Source: Leucothrix mucor DSM 2157 | GTDB taxonomy: Bacteria > Pseudomonadota > Gammaproteobacteria > Thiotrichales > Thiotrichaceae | Assembly (NCBI RefSeq): GCF_000419525.1 | Contig: NZ_ATTE01000001.1 | Span: forward strand, 3,383,501 to 3,447,500 | Length of the DNA: 64,000 bases | Direction: 5' to 3' | Shown: positions 50,840 through 59,073 of the stretch, piece after piece | Layout: every line of letters begins with the position of its first letter | Numbering within the stretch: the stretch's first letter is position 1 | The notes under the pieces: model-generated | What the model saw: only the letters and a program-made list of their open reading frames with translations | Databases searched by the model: none | What the model was told of the DNA's origin: nothing | Made by a program: the position numbers and the translations under genes

Positions 50840-51214
50840 ATGAAAAACGCAACCATCATCACAATGACCATCGCCACGTTATTAAGCACTGTAATGTTAT
50901 CTGGAAATGCCGCTGCCGCTCAGCAGTGTGCCGCACGAGTGACCGTCGGCGGCGTGGCAGCAGCAGGTGCATTTGCCGGAGCCAGAGAGCGACGCGCTAC
51001 TCGCCGCGCCAAGCGAGCCTGGGAAGCTTATATCACTGGTCAGTCTGGCCCGTCGATTCTGTCAAGCTTCACTAGCACCAACCATTCTTCTTTCGGCTTA
51101 GGTTCTCGCTTTGCTGATCTGGATAACGCGAAGAATGTGGTGGTTAACTGTAAAGGTGAAGGCCGTGGCTTAACGCGTTGCACGGTAACGGCGACGCCTT
51201 GCACTAAGAAATAA
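50840..51214 (+). CDS. Small secreted cationic Cys-containing protein, copy 3
   Basis: This 124-residue paralogue has the signal MKNATIITMTIATLLSTVML and then the same mature region as copy 1, including the RERRATRRAKRAW patch, four Cys and the TPCTKK end. Protein identity to copies 1 and 2 is almost complete, while synonymous sites differ. That argues for selection on the protein or for gene conversion. Function unknown; the cationic secreted character suggests a surface or antimicrobial role, which is speculation. Confidence 0.75.
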   Translation: MKNATIITMTIATLLSTVMLSGNAAAAQQCAARVTVGGVAAAGAFAGARERRATRRAKRAWEAYITGQSGPSILSSFTSTNHSSFGLGSRFADLDNAKNVVVNCKGEGRGLTRCTVTATPCTKK

Positions 51215-51238
51215 TTCCCGTACCCCGCTTGATCACTC

Positions 51239-51262
51239 AGCCCGCTTAGATAGCGGGCTTTC
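51239..51262 (+). terminator. Terminator of cassette 3
   Basis: AGCCCGCT (51239-51246) and AGCGGGCT (51252-51259) pair around a 5-nt loop, then TTTC. Confidence 0.75.
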
Positions 51263-51268
51263 TTGTGC

Positions 51269-52054
51269 CTATTGCTCCCCAACGCCGGGGTTTCGCTCCC
51301 ACGCCGATGCATCGATCACTTCCTGATACGCATGCCAAGTCGCATGACCAATCACTGGTAACGTGACCGCCAAACCAACAAAACCCAGCGCAATTCCCAG
51401 CAACACACTGACCACAATCACCAGCCCCCAAGCCGCCATCACTACTTTATTTCTCAGCACCGCAGAAATCGAAGACAGTACCACCGTGACCGCATCCACT
51501 TTACGATCCAGTAACATGGGGATAGAAAAGGCACCGACGCAAAATACCACGCCAGCAAAAATAGCGCCCACGGCGCTGCCGATCCCTAAAAACAAACTGA
51601 GGTCCGATGCCGTTGCATTACCAAAGCTGGGAAAGAATATATGCACCATCGACGCCGCACGCGCCCAAAGTAAAAACACAATCAGGAACATTAATGACAG
51701 AACCAGCTCATTGCTCATGTTTTTACGTCCTTCTCGCACGCCGCGCATGAACGTGGGAGTAATACCACTTTCCAGCTGTCGACTCATGGAGTAAAGGCCG
51801 ATGGCGAGGGCTGGACCGATAAAGAAAAAACCTCCGGTGAGCGCGATGGCAAGTACCAGACTGTGCGCTTGCCACGCGACCCAAGCCACAAGTAAGGCAA
51901 TTAGTAACATGACGAATCCGTAGCTCAGGCTGAGCCGTGGAATGCTCCTGAAATCTTGCCAGCCGAGCTTTAGCCACCGCAACGGTGCATCCAACCCGAT
52001 AGTCCGCGATGGTGCAATGATGGGGAGATTGCTTTCATCGTTTGAATTACTCAT
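51269..52054 (-). CDS. DUF2189 family membrane protein
   Basis: This 261-residue protein has about six transmembrane segments, in an arrangement typical of DUF2189. After the cytosolic start DAPLRWLKLGWQDFRSIPRL come SYGFVMLLIALLVAWVAWQA and FFIGPALAIGLYSMSRQLES. It ends with LPVIGHATWHAYQEVIDASA. No function is known for the family, although some are annotated as cytochrome oxidase-associated. It converges with the copy 3 cassette. Confidence 0.82.
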   Translation of the reverse strand: MSNSNDESNLPIIAPSRTIGLDAPLRWLKLGWQDFRSIPRLSLSYGFVMLLIALLVAWVAWQAHSLVLAIALTGGFFFIGPALAIGLYSMSRQLESGITPTFMRGVREGRKNMSNELVLSLMFLIVFLLWARAASMVHIFFPSFGNATASDLSLFLGIGSAVGAIFAGVVFCVGAFSIPMLLDRKVDAVTVVLSSISAVLRNKVVMAAWGLVIVVSVLLGIALGFVGLAVTLPVIGHATWHAYQEVIDASAWERNPGVGEQ

Positions 52055-52225
52055 GACTCATCCTCCTGTTCCTCGTCGTTCTAGCTTAGCGCATTCATTC
52101 AAGCGCCCCAAGTAAGACATTCACCGATTAGAGAGACTACCTGCTGCAAAACTGACACATGTCAAAGCCGCAGACTAAAATCGTTTTATGCTAGTAAAGT
52201 ACTAAAATACTAAGAGGGCTCTGAG

Positions 52226-52546
52226 ATGAACCAAGACATGATTGCTACACAAAAAGCGGCGTTACTAGCACTGGAAACGGAGCTATCGGAGCGCCTTAAA
52301 AACTTGCAGGCCGATATGATGAAGCCTCATGATCAGGACTCCTCAGAGCAGGTCGTTGAGCGGGAGAATGATGAAGTAGTTGATCGGCTTGCTAATGAAA
52401 CGCAGGATGAGTTAGTGCAGATAAAACATGCGCTTGCTGCAATTCAGGCTGGGACTTATGGTGAATGTGAGCAGTGTGGCGAAGACATTGCACCCGCTCG
52501 TTTAGAGAGTATTCCGTATGCTAGTAAGTGTGTGAAGTGCGCTTGA
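52226..52546 (+). CDS. TraR/DksA-type C4 zinc-finger protein
   Basis: This 106-residue protein has a helical coiled region (MNQDMIATQKAALLALETEL to ERENDEVVDRLANETQDEL) and a C-terminal zinc finger with GECEQCGEDI and SKCVKCA. It matches small DksA-like proteins. These bind the RNA polymerase secondary channel. A long acidic middle helix is present, but the DxxDxA tip motif of DksA is not obvious, so activity on polymerase is uncertain. Confidence 0.87.
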   Translation: MNQDMIATQKAALLALETELSERLKNLQADMMKPHDQDSSEQVVERENDEVVDRLANETQDELVQIKHALAAIQAGTYGECEQCGEDIAPARLESIPYASKCVKCA

Positions 52547-52585
52547 GCTAGCGTGACTGGTAGGCAGTTGCAATACGACCACTCT

Positions 52586-52653
52586 GTTCATTATTTTTAT
52601 CTATTCATTATTTTTATCTGTTCATTTTAAATGAACACTGCAAAATAATGAAC
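52586..52653 (+). promoter_or_regulatory. Second AbiE-type operator, before VapC fragment
   Basis: GTTCATTATTT (52586-52596) and AAATAATGAAC (52643-52653) repeat the outer dyad of the abiE operator, with the inner TGAACA also present. A TTCATTATTTTTATCT segment is duplicated here. No AbiE gene follows; it runs directly into a VapC fragment. Confidence 0.7.
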
Positions 52654-52660
52654 AGACGGT

Positions 52661-52834
52661 ATGTATGGCGTAGAAAATAGCGAGCCCACAACACAAGCAG
52701 CCCGCAGAGCACAGCTTGAGTTGTTTTTGCAAAACTTAACGGTGCTGCCTTGGCCTGAAGAAGCGGGTAGACACTATGGCCACATTCGCTCAATGCTACG
52801 TCGCAATGGCACTCCCAATCAAGTCACCGCATGA
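52661..52834 (+). pseudogene. VapC fragment (middle of a PIN toxin)
   Basis: A 57-codon frame starts MYGVENSEPTTQAARRAQLE and continues LFLQNLTVLPWPEEAGRHYG and HIRSMLRRNGTPNQ. This is the central part of a VapC toxin, from just after the catalytic Glu region to the GTP motif. The N-terminal DTN motif and the C-terminal LVTNNxREF region are missing, so it cannot be active. It ends at a stop that overlaps the convergent kynureninase gene by 16 bp. Its 5' flank is an AbiE-like operator, so the locus looks like a recombination scar. Confidence 0.75.
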
Positions 52835-54012
52835 GCAACCCGATACTTAGCATCATCCCAAAGCCGCCCCTCAATAATTTCCTCCAACACATCCACCGCC
52901 GCAACCACATCCGCCACATCAATATACAACGGCGTAAACCCAAACCGCATCAAATTAGGCGCACGAAAATCACCAATCACCTGCCGATCAATCAAGGCCT
53001 GCATCACCGCATAGCCATGCTCATACGCAAACGACACTTGCGAACCTCTTACCGTAGGATCGCGCGGACTCGCTAGCGTTAACGCCGGACAGCGCGCCCC
53101 CACCTCGGATATAAACCGCTCCGATAGCGCAATACTCGCCGCTCGCAATTCCTGCATATCAACACCTTCCCAAACACTCAGCGCCGCTTCTAATGCACTC
53201 ACTTGCATCACTGGCGGCGTGCCAACCCGCATGCGCTCAATCGAAGCCGCCGGGCGGTAATTCTGCTCAAAAGCAAACGGCGAATCATGCCCCATCCACC
53301 CTGCCAGTGCGGGCTTAACATCAGCCATCAAATCAGGTCGCACATAAATAAAGGCCGGTGCACCGGGGCCGCCATTGAGGTATTTATAAGTACAGCCCAC
53401 GGCAAATTCACAATTGCTCGCTTGCAAATCTAATGGCACTGCGCCTGCACTATGCGCAAGGTCCCACAACATCACCGCGCCAGCCTGATGCGCTTTTTGA
53501 GTGATCTGCTGCATGTCGTGCATACGTCCGGAGCGGTAATCAACTTGCGTTAGCATCACCACGGCAACCGATTCATCGATGGCATCAATCACGCTTTCGG
53601 GATCAACCACACGCAATTCATAATCTTTGCCGATGGTGTCAATCAACCCCTCCGCCATATATAAATCGGTAGGGAAGTTGCCATTATCAGAAAGAATTAC
53701 TTTGCGCTCTGGTCGCATTTTTAATGCCGCCGCCAGCGCCTGAAACACTTTAATGGAGAGCGTATCGCCAATCACCACGCTGTCATCTGGCGCGCCAATC
53801 AACTTCGCTACTTGGTTGCCAACCCGAGCCGGTTGCTGCATCCATTGCGACACGTTCCAACCTTTAATCAGCTGCTGGCCCCACTCGGCACTAATCACTT
53901 CCGCAACGCGCGCAGGCACCACTTTTGGCAGCGGGCCCAACGAATTACCATCGAGGTAAATCATGCCTTCCGGAATATCGAACAGTTCTTTTCTAGGGAG
54001 GGTAACACCCAT
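52819..54012 (-). CDS. kynU: Kynureninase
   Basis: This 397-residue fold-type I PLP enzyme has the lysine-containing motif TYKYLNGGPGAPAFIYV and LWDLAHSAGAVPLDL for the pyridine-nitrogen Asp. RVGTPPVMQVSALEAAL and the YLDGNSLGPLP start are further kynureninase features. It hydrolyses L-kynurenine to anthranilate and L-alanine (or 3-hydroxykynurenine to 3-hydroxyanthranilate). No other tryptophan-degradation gene is adjacent. Confidence 0.93.
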   Translation of the reverse strand: MGVTLPRKELFDIPEGMIYLDGNSLGPLPKVVPARVAEVISAEWGQQLIKGWNVSQWMQQPARVGNQVAKLIGAPDDSVVIGDTLSIKVFQALAAALKMRPERKVILSDNGNFPTDLYMAEGLIDTIGKDYELRVVDPESVIDAIDESVAVVMLTQVDYRSGRMHDMQQITQKAHQAGAVMLWDLAHSAGAVPLDLQASNCEFAVGCTYKYLNGGPGAPAFIYVRPDLMADVKPALAGWMGHDSPFAFEQNYRPAASIERMRVGTPPVMQVSALEAALSVWEGVDMQELRAASIALSERFISEVGARCPALTLASPRDPTVRGSQVSFAYEHGYAVMQALIDRQVIGDFRAPNLMRFGFTPLYIDVADVVAAVDVLEEIIEGRLWDDAKYRVAHAVT

Positions 54013-54109
54013 TTTATAATCCTCTGCATCGGCTAACGTTGAGCGGTGATTCTAACGCAGATGTACCAAGTTTAGGCAAGCCATTGACATTGCAGTGCTA
54101 ATAATAAAT

Positions 54110-54141
54110 AGTTAATTAACTAATAAGTTAAATGGTTAACT
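54110..54141 (+). promoter_or_regulatory. Tandem palindromic operators before the desaturase operon
   Basis: AGTTAATTAACT (54110-54121) is a perfect 12-bp palindrome, and AGTTAAATGGTTAACT (54126-54141) a second dyad immediately upstream of the desaturase ATG. TTGACA (54084-54089) could be the -35. ArsR-type repressors bind such AT-rich dyads, and the operon encodes one. Confidence 0.65.
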
Positions 54142-54144
54142 ATC

Positions 54145-55065
54145 ATGCCGATCGATATTCCCAGAGTTACCAGCCAGCCCCGAGACAACACCGCCCTACT
54201 CGGTAGCGTTCACTATGCACCGCTAAAATCATTCTGGATATCCGGCATGTATCTTTTCGCCATTATCGGTGGCGCGATGACGTTCAGCTGGACGGCTTTG
54301 AGTGTGTTTCTCATCACCTCAGCCATCACGCTGTGCCTTGGCCACTCCCTTGGCATGCATCGCCTGCTCATCCACAACAGTTATGAATGCCCGAGATGGC
54401 TGGAATATCTATTCGTGTATCTCGGCGTATTGGTTGGTTTAGCGGGGCCAATCGGCATGTTGAGAACGCATGACCTGCGAGACTGGGCGCAACGCCAAAC
54501 ACATTGCCATGACTACTTTGCGCACCAGCAATCTATGTTACGCGATTGGTACTGGCAGCTGCATTGCGATATTAAGCTCACGCACCCGCCAACCTTTACC
54601 GCAGAACCGCGCATCGCCAATGATCAATTTTACCAGTTTATTGAGAAATACTGGATGTGGCAGCAACTCCCCTTGATTATCTTGTTAGGCGCTCTCGGTG
54701 GCATTAGCTGGATTATTTGGGGAGTGTGCGTACGCGTTGCTGTGAGTGTGACCGGCCATTGGTTGGTGGGCTACTTTGCGCACAACGAAGGCGATAAGCA
54801 TTGGCACGTTGAAGGCGCAGCGGTTCAGGGCCACAACATTAAACACCTTGGGCTAATCACCATGGGCGAGTGCTGGCACAATAACCATCACGCCTTTCCC
54901 GGCTCGGCTAAACTGGGCTTACACGCCGGTGAGGTTGACCCTGGTTGGTGGGTATTACAAACACTGCAAGCGCTTGGCTTGGTGTGGAATATTAAACTGC
55001 CAGAACACTTAGCGCATCGACCCGAACTCATTACCAGCATTAATACGGACAGCATCAATGGATAA
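54145..55065 (+). CDS. Fatty acid desaturase
   Basis: This 306-residue membrane desaturase has the di-iron histidine boxes GHSLGMHRLLIHN, THCHDYFAHQ and ECWHNNHHAFPG, with about four hydrophobic segments (from SFWISGMYLFAIIGGAMTFS to LPLIILLGALGGISWIIWGV). It resembles acyl-CoA/acyl-lipid delta-9 desaturases, though the second box deviates from the common HRxHH pattern. It overlaps the ArsR gene by 8 bp. The operator pair upstream indicates repression. Substrate chain length is unknown. Confidence 0.85.
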   Translation: MPIDIPRVTSQPRDNTALLGSVHYAPLKSFWISGMYLFAIIGGAMTFSWTALSVFLITSAITLCLGHSLGMHRLLIHNSYECPRWLEYLFVYLGVLVGLAGPIGMLRTHDLRDWAQRQTHCHDYFAHQQSMLRDWYWQLHCDIKLTHPPTFTAEPRIANDQFYQFIEKYWMWQQLPLIILLGALGGISWIIWGVCVRVAVSVTGHWLVGYFAHNEGDKHWHVEGAAVQGHNIKHLGLITMGECWHNNHHAFPGSAKLGLHAGEVDPGWWVLQTLQALGLVWNIKLPEHLAHRPELITSINTDSING

Positions 55066-55393
55066 TATCAACCTAGTATTTGAAGCACTTTCCTCAACCC
55101 CTCGCCGCCGTATTCTGAGTTATTTATCGGCGACCAGCTTAACCGCAGGAGAGATCGCAGAACGTTTTGACATGAGCAAACCCGCGCTCTCAAAACACCT
55201 CAAAATATTACAAACGGCCAACCTCATCGTCGGGGAGAAAAAAGGCCAGTTTATGCATTACAGTTTGAATCGCGACAATCTGGTCAGCAGCCTGCACGAC
55301 TTCACCGCAAACTTTTGTCCGGTCGGCTCTGGTATCAAAAAAGAAAGTAGAAAGCTGGCCAGCGATAGCGCCGAAAACACTCAAGGAAACTAA
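55058..55393 (+). CDS. ArsR-family autorepressor (SdpR-like)
   Basis: This 111-residue winged-helix protein has the ArsR HTH (LSSTPRRRILSYLSATSLTA, then GEIAERFDMSKPALSKHLKI). It lacks the metal-binding Cys motif, so it is closer to SdpR-type autorepressors. It is the middle gene of a three-gene operon and the likely ligand of the palindromes before the desaturase. The gene overlaps the desaturase by 8 bp and precedes the membrane protein by 4 bp. Confidence 0.88.
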   Translation: MDNINLVFEALSSTPRRRILSYLSATSLTAGEIAERFDMSKPALSKHLKILQTANLIVGEKKGQFMHYSLNRDNLVSSLHDFTANFCPVGSGIKKESRKLASDSAENTQGN

Positions 55394-55397
55394 GCTT

Positions 55398-56333
55398 ATG
55401 TCTATTCAAACGGCGGTTCGCTCGTATCGCTTCATGATCTTTTGCATCATCGTGACGGTCTCCATTGCCATGCATTTGATCTTGCGTTCTGATATTGATG
55501 GCAGCGCGATTTTATACGTCGGCATCCCCACGGTGATTGCTGGTTTGCTGCTGTTAACCGATAAGCAACATCCGAATCAGCAATGGCAAAACAAGTTTGG
55601 CCGGCTGATCAAATATTCGCTAATTATTATGTTGGCCAGCTCAGCTTTATTATTTGAAGGGTTCCTGTGTGTCGTGATGTTTATGCCGATTTATTTCGGG
55701 GTTATCTTCATCATCTTTCTGATCACGCTGGCCTATAAACACAACAAATCAAAAAGCCGCCTGCACTTGCATATCCTCCCCGTGCTCTTGGTGATTGCGG
55801 CACTTGAGGGGACGCATCCTGATTTGAGTTTTAACCGCTATAATGAAGTAAGCAGCACTCAAGTTGTTAATCTCAGCATTGACCAGATCAAACAGAATCT
55901 AATTACACCGGTTGAATTAGACCAAAGCCGGCACTGGTTTTTAGCCCTGTTCCCAATGCCTTATGAGTTTGACGCCAAGTCGCTAACCGAAGGCGAAGTG
56001 CATACCATTAACTATCGCTACCATCGCTGGTTCGTCACCAATACGCATGAAGGCTTTACCAAAATGAAGGTCGCGGAAGCCTCTGATCAGCGCATTCGCA
56101 TGCAGATCATTGAAGACACGAGCTATACCTCAAACTACATTAATGCACATGGGACTGAGATCAATTTGAAACCAATTGATGCCAATACCACCGAAGTTAG
56201 CCTAACGATAAAGTATGAGCGCCTGTTAGATCCGGCTTGGTACTTTGACCCATTGCAGCATTACGCTGCAGGCTTGCTGGGTGAGTATTTGATCGAGATA
56301 ATGATTGATCAACCGGCTAATCAGCAGGGTTAA
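55398..56333 (+). CDS. Membrane protein with C-terminal START-like domain, unknown function
   Basis: This 311-residue protein has four N-terminal hydrophobic segments (MIFCIIVTVSIAMHLILRSD to LHILPVLLVIAALEG). From about residue 150 a soluble region has NLSIDQIKQNLITPVELDQS, HRWFVTNTHEGFTKMKVAEA and EVSLTIKYERLLDPAWYFDP. This resembles the ligand-binding SRPBCC/START-like fold found next to ArsR/SdpR genes. It is the third gene of the operon. I infer that it senses or buffers a lipid or other hydrophobic ligand related to the desaturase, but this is untested. Confidence 0.65.
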   Translation: MSIQTAVRSYRFMIFCIIVTVSIAMHLILRSDIDGSAILYVGIPTVIAGLLLLTDKQHPNQQWQNKFGRLIKYSLIIMLASSALLFEGFLCVVMFMPIYFGVIFIIFLITLAYKHNKSKSRLHLHILPVLLVIAALEGTHPDLSFNRYNEVSSTQVVNLSIDQIKQNLITPVELDQSRHWFLALFPMPYEFDAKSLTEGEVHTINYRYHRWFVTNTHEGFTKMKVAEASDQRIRMQIIEDTSYTSNYINAHGTEINLKPIDANTTEVSLTIKYERLLDPAWYFDPLQHYAAGLLGEYLIEIMIDQPANQQG

Positions 56334-56354
56334 TAAGAACAAGGCGCAACAAGC

Positions 56355-56389
56355 ATATAAGCCCCAGTCATTAAAACAGGGGCTTATAT
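56355..56389 (+). terminator. Hairpin after the desaturase operon
   Basis: ATATAAGCCCC (56355-56365) and GGGGCTTATAT (56379-56389) are perfectly complementary around a 13-nt loop. A T-tract is lacking, so it may act with another factor. Confidence 0.65.
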
Positions 56390-56444
56390 GGCTTTAATCC
56401 GTTTAGTAGCCAACCGCTTGTGTGTTGATAGTGCCAGCGACTAT

Positions 56445-57026
56445 TTACAGATCTTTGCGGGTAATCCATTTGCCATCGACCGGCGCTTGGTAACGGCTTA
56501 ATAGCTCCAGCAAAGCATCCGGCTCAGTGGCGGTTTGCAACATGCCAAAGTGCTGCGATTTCAGATACTCCTGATCTACTGCGTGCTCTAAAAAGGCAAT
56601 CAGATGATCGTAATAGCCATCCACATTTAGCACGCCACAAGGCTTTTGATGAAAGCCCAACTGTGCCCAAGTCAGCACTTCGAACAACTCTTCCAAAGTG
56701 CCCATGCCGCCTGGCAATGCGATAAAGCCATCGGAGTAATCCGCCATCATCGCCTTGCGCTCGTGCATATTGGCGACGACTTTTAACTCGGTTAAACCCG
56801 TGTGGGCGATCTCTTTATCGGCAATCGCTTGAGGGATAATGCCAATCACTTCGCCACCTAACTCCAATACAGTATTGGCGATTAAGCCCATAATGCCGAC
56901 GCTGGCCCCGCCGTAAACTAAACCGATATTACGATCGACAAGGGCTTTGCCTAAGGCTTTTGCGGCAGTGGCATATTCGGGGCGCTTGCCGATACTGGAG
57001 CCGCAGTAAACACAGATTCGTTTCAT
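56445..57026 (-). CDS. LOG-family (TIGR00730) Rossmann-fold protein
   Basis: This 193-residue protein has the LOG family motif PGGMGTLEELFEVLTWAQLG and a nucleotide-binding start ICVYCGSSIGKRPEYATAAK. These proteins hydrolyse nucleoside 5'-monophosphates (cytokinin riboside phosphoribohydrolase) or act as lysine-decarboxylase-like enzymes; the exact substrate is unknown. Length is normal. Monocistronic. Confidence 0.9.
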   Translation of the reverse strand: MKRICVYCGSSIGKRPEYATAAKALGKALVDRNIGLVYGGASVGIMGLIANTVLELGGEVIGIIPQAIADKEIAHTGLTELKVVANMHERKAMMADYSDGFIALPGGMGTLEELFEVLTWAQLGFHQKPCGVLNVDGYYDHLIAFLEHAVDQEYLKSQHFGMLQTATEPDALLELLSRYQAPVDGKWITRKDL

Positions 57027-57106
57027 AAATTTTTCCTAAATTTTCTCATATTAAAAAGGCTTGATGGTCAGCACCAAAGAATCCAGCAAATACATGTGCA
57101 TACGCC

Positions 57107-58342
57107 TCATGAGACCAAGTCTCCCGTGAACGCTAAGGCAACGGGCACCGCCCAAAGTTGAACGCCTTCATACTCACCAAATGGCAATGCACGCTCACCG
57201 GTATACATCACAATACCCTGCTTCATCCGGTCCGGTTGCTCAGCAATAAAAGACTTAATATGCTTAAAATCAGTTGCTGATACCGACTGCGAGGCTTTAA
57301 TCTCAACCGCGACCAGCTTAGTGCCATTATCCAGAATAAAGTCAATTTCCTTGCCATCACTAGTCCGGTAAAAGCTCATTTCCACAGGCTGTTGTGCATA
57401 AGTATTGGCTTTGATTAACTCACTCATCACAAAGGTTTCGTAAATCGCACCTTTTTCGCGTGACTCATACAAGGCTTCCGGCGTGGTAATTTTCAATAGA
57501 TGGCAGAGAATACCGCTGTCCAACATAAACAGTTTGGGCATTTTCACCAGACGCTTCATGGCATTATTAAAGTACGGCTTCAGCAAGCTGATCTGGTAGG
57601 TATTGCGTAAAATGCCGAGGTAATTTTCCAGTGTCTTGGTGTCCAGATCGCTGTCGCGCCCCAAAGCCGCCTTATTTAATAGGTTGCCACTGCGCAACGC
57701 CAACATAAGGTAAAGGCGCATAAAGCTGTCTAGATTTCGAATATTCGCGACATCGTGTAGGTCGCGTTCGATATAAGTTCGGATATAGGAGGCAAACCAC
57801 AACATGCGTGTTTTCGGGTGCTCAATACTTTGAATCTCCGGAAAACCACCTTCGATCACATGTCGCTCAAGTGCTATCGGGGTATCGTTATTCATAAATG
57901 GCTGACCAGAGAAAGCATGATCAATAAAGTTGCCGGAAGTGCCATAAATCTCTGCCAGATTAAAAGCATACAGATCAATAATCCCAATGCGTCCGGCGAG
58001 TGAATCTGACAAGTTTCGAAAGCCTTGTAAATTGCTGGAGCCAGTCAGAATAAACCTACCAGGCGTTCTGTCTTGATCAATTTGCTCTTTAATGGCAACG
58101 AATAATTCCGGAACACGCTGAATTTCATCAATCACCACAGGCTTTTGTAAGCTCATGATAAACCCTTTGGGATCAGCCTTCGCACTTTGATAAGTGGCAA
58201 TATCATCAAGGGTCACGTAGTGCTCAATACCTAAACCAATCGCTAGTGTAGATTTACCGACCTGACGCGCACCAGTAATCAGGATTGAGGGAAAGTGCCG
58301 GAGATACTCCTGAACATCTTTTGTAATTTTACGCGTAATCAT
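57107..58342 (-). CDS. AAA_14 ATPase with DUF4143 domain
   Basis: This 411-residue P-loop ATPase has Walker A ITGARQVGKSTLA, Walker B VVIDEIQRVPELF and sensor region RFILTGSSNLQ. It is followed by DUF4143 (residues about 200-370), with a nuclease-like motif in FYRTSDGKEIDFILDNGTKL and VAVEIKAS. The terminal segment matches the PD-(D/E)xK-type pattern. Such proteins occur in many genomes next to inverted repeats and toxin-like loci; the biological role is not settled. A 19-bp perfect inverted repeat abuts the start codon and may control expression. Confidence 0.85.
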   Translation of the reverse strand: MITRKITKDVQEYLRHFPSILITGARQVGKSTLAIGLGIEHYVTLDDIATYQSAKADPKGFIMSLQKPVVIDEIQRVPELFVAIKEQIDQDRTPGRFILTGSSNLQGFRNLSDSLAGRIGIIDLYAFNLAEIYGTSGNFIDHAFSGQPFMNNDTPIALERHVIEGGFPEIQSIEHPKTRMLWFASYIRTYIERDLHDVANIRNLDSFMRLYLMLALRSGNLLNKAALGRDSDLDTKTLENYLGILRNTYQISLLKPYFNNAMKRLVKMPKLFMLDSGILCHLLKITTPEALYESREKGAIYETFVMSELIKANTYAQQPVEMSFYRTSDGKEIDFILDNGTKLVAVEIKASQSVSATDFKHIKSFIAEQPDRMKQGIVMYTGERALPFGEYEGVQLWAVPVALAFTGDLVS

Positions 58343-58343
58343 A

Positions 58344-58395
58344 GGCTAATCCTGTAAATTCTAGGATCATAATACCAGAATTTACAGGATTAGCC
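58344..58395. promoter_or_regulatory. 19-bp inverted repeat directly before the AAA_14 gene
   Basis: GGCTAATCCTGTAAATTCT (58344-58362) and its exact complement (58377-58395) flank a 14-nt spacer containing TATTAT. The repeat starts 1 bp upstream of the ATG at 58342. It looks like an autoregulatory operator. Confidence 0.75.
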
Positions 58396-58474
58396 CAAAA
58401 ACACCTTCACGTTACCTCGACATTACACAGCGCACACTTACCAGTATTATTCCTATACTCCCGAGGAACGTACT

Positions 58475-58993
58475 ATGAAACACGCTTTCGCACTGGCCAC
58501 ACTATTACTCGTCAGCTTAAACAGCAGCCCGCTATTCGCCAACACCTCACTTTCCAATACACCACTGAAAACCGTTGGAAAAGCAGAAATGCGCTGGCTC
58601 ATGTTCCCGCTGTATCAGATCTCATTAAAAACACCCGATGGGCGCTATCAGGAAAACCGCTTCCCGCAAGTGCTTGATATTACTTATCGTAGAGACATCG
58701 ACAAGCGTGATCTACTAACCGCTACCGACCAGCAATGGCAACGCCTTGGCTTACCACAAGCACAACGCCAAAGCTGGATTAATCAGCTGCATGCCATTTG
58801 GCCAACGGTTAAATCCGGTGATCAATTAGGCTTTAAGCTCGATAGCCAAGGTAAGAATTACTTTACTTACAATGGGAAAAATATCGGCGGTGTTGCGGAT
58901 GCGCAATTTGGGCAATCGTTTCTGGCAATTTGGCTCTCGCCGAAGACCTCACAGCCCGGTATTCGCCAACGCTTGATTGGCCCGAATTCATAA
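58475..58993 (+). CDS. Chalcone-isomerase-like periplasmic protein
   Basis: This 172-residue protein has a signal peptide (LATLLLVSLNSSPLFANTS) and a chalcone-isomerase-fold domain reading TVGKAEMRWLMFPLYQISLK. PQVLDITYRRDIDKRDLLTA follows, and the domain ends with FGQSFLAIWLSPKTSQPGIR. Bacterial members of this family lack flavonoid substrates and their function is unknown. No neighbour in the same direction within 80 bp. Confidence 0.8.
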   Translation: MKHAFALATLLLVSLNSSPLFANTSLSNTPLKTVGKAEMRWLMFPLYQISLKTPDGRYQENRFPQVLDITYRRDIDKRDLLTATDQQWQRLGLPQAQRQSWINQLHAIWPTVKSGDQLGFKLDSQGKNYFTYNGKNIGGVADAQFGQSFLAIWLSPKTSQPGIRQRLIGPNS

Positions 58994-59073
58994 GGCGGCA
59001 TTGTAATGACTAAAAAAGACACTAAATTAAATCATTGAGAGAGCACATTAATTGATAAGAAAACGGATTAGTC

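Larger units (their letters stand above)
50725..51262 (+). repeat. Cassette copy 3 of the triplicated unit
   Basis: It includes boxes, the 5' hairpin, the 124-residue gene and a terminator (51239-51259). It starts only 8 bp after the abiEii stop codon, so the AbiE pair sits exactly between copies 2 and 3. Confidence 0.85.
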
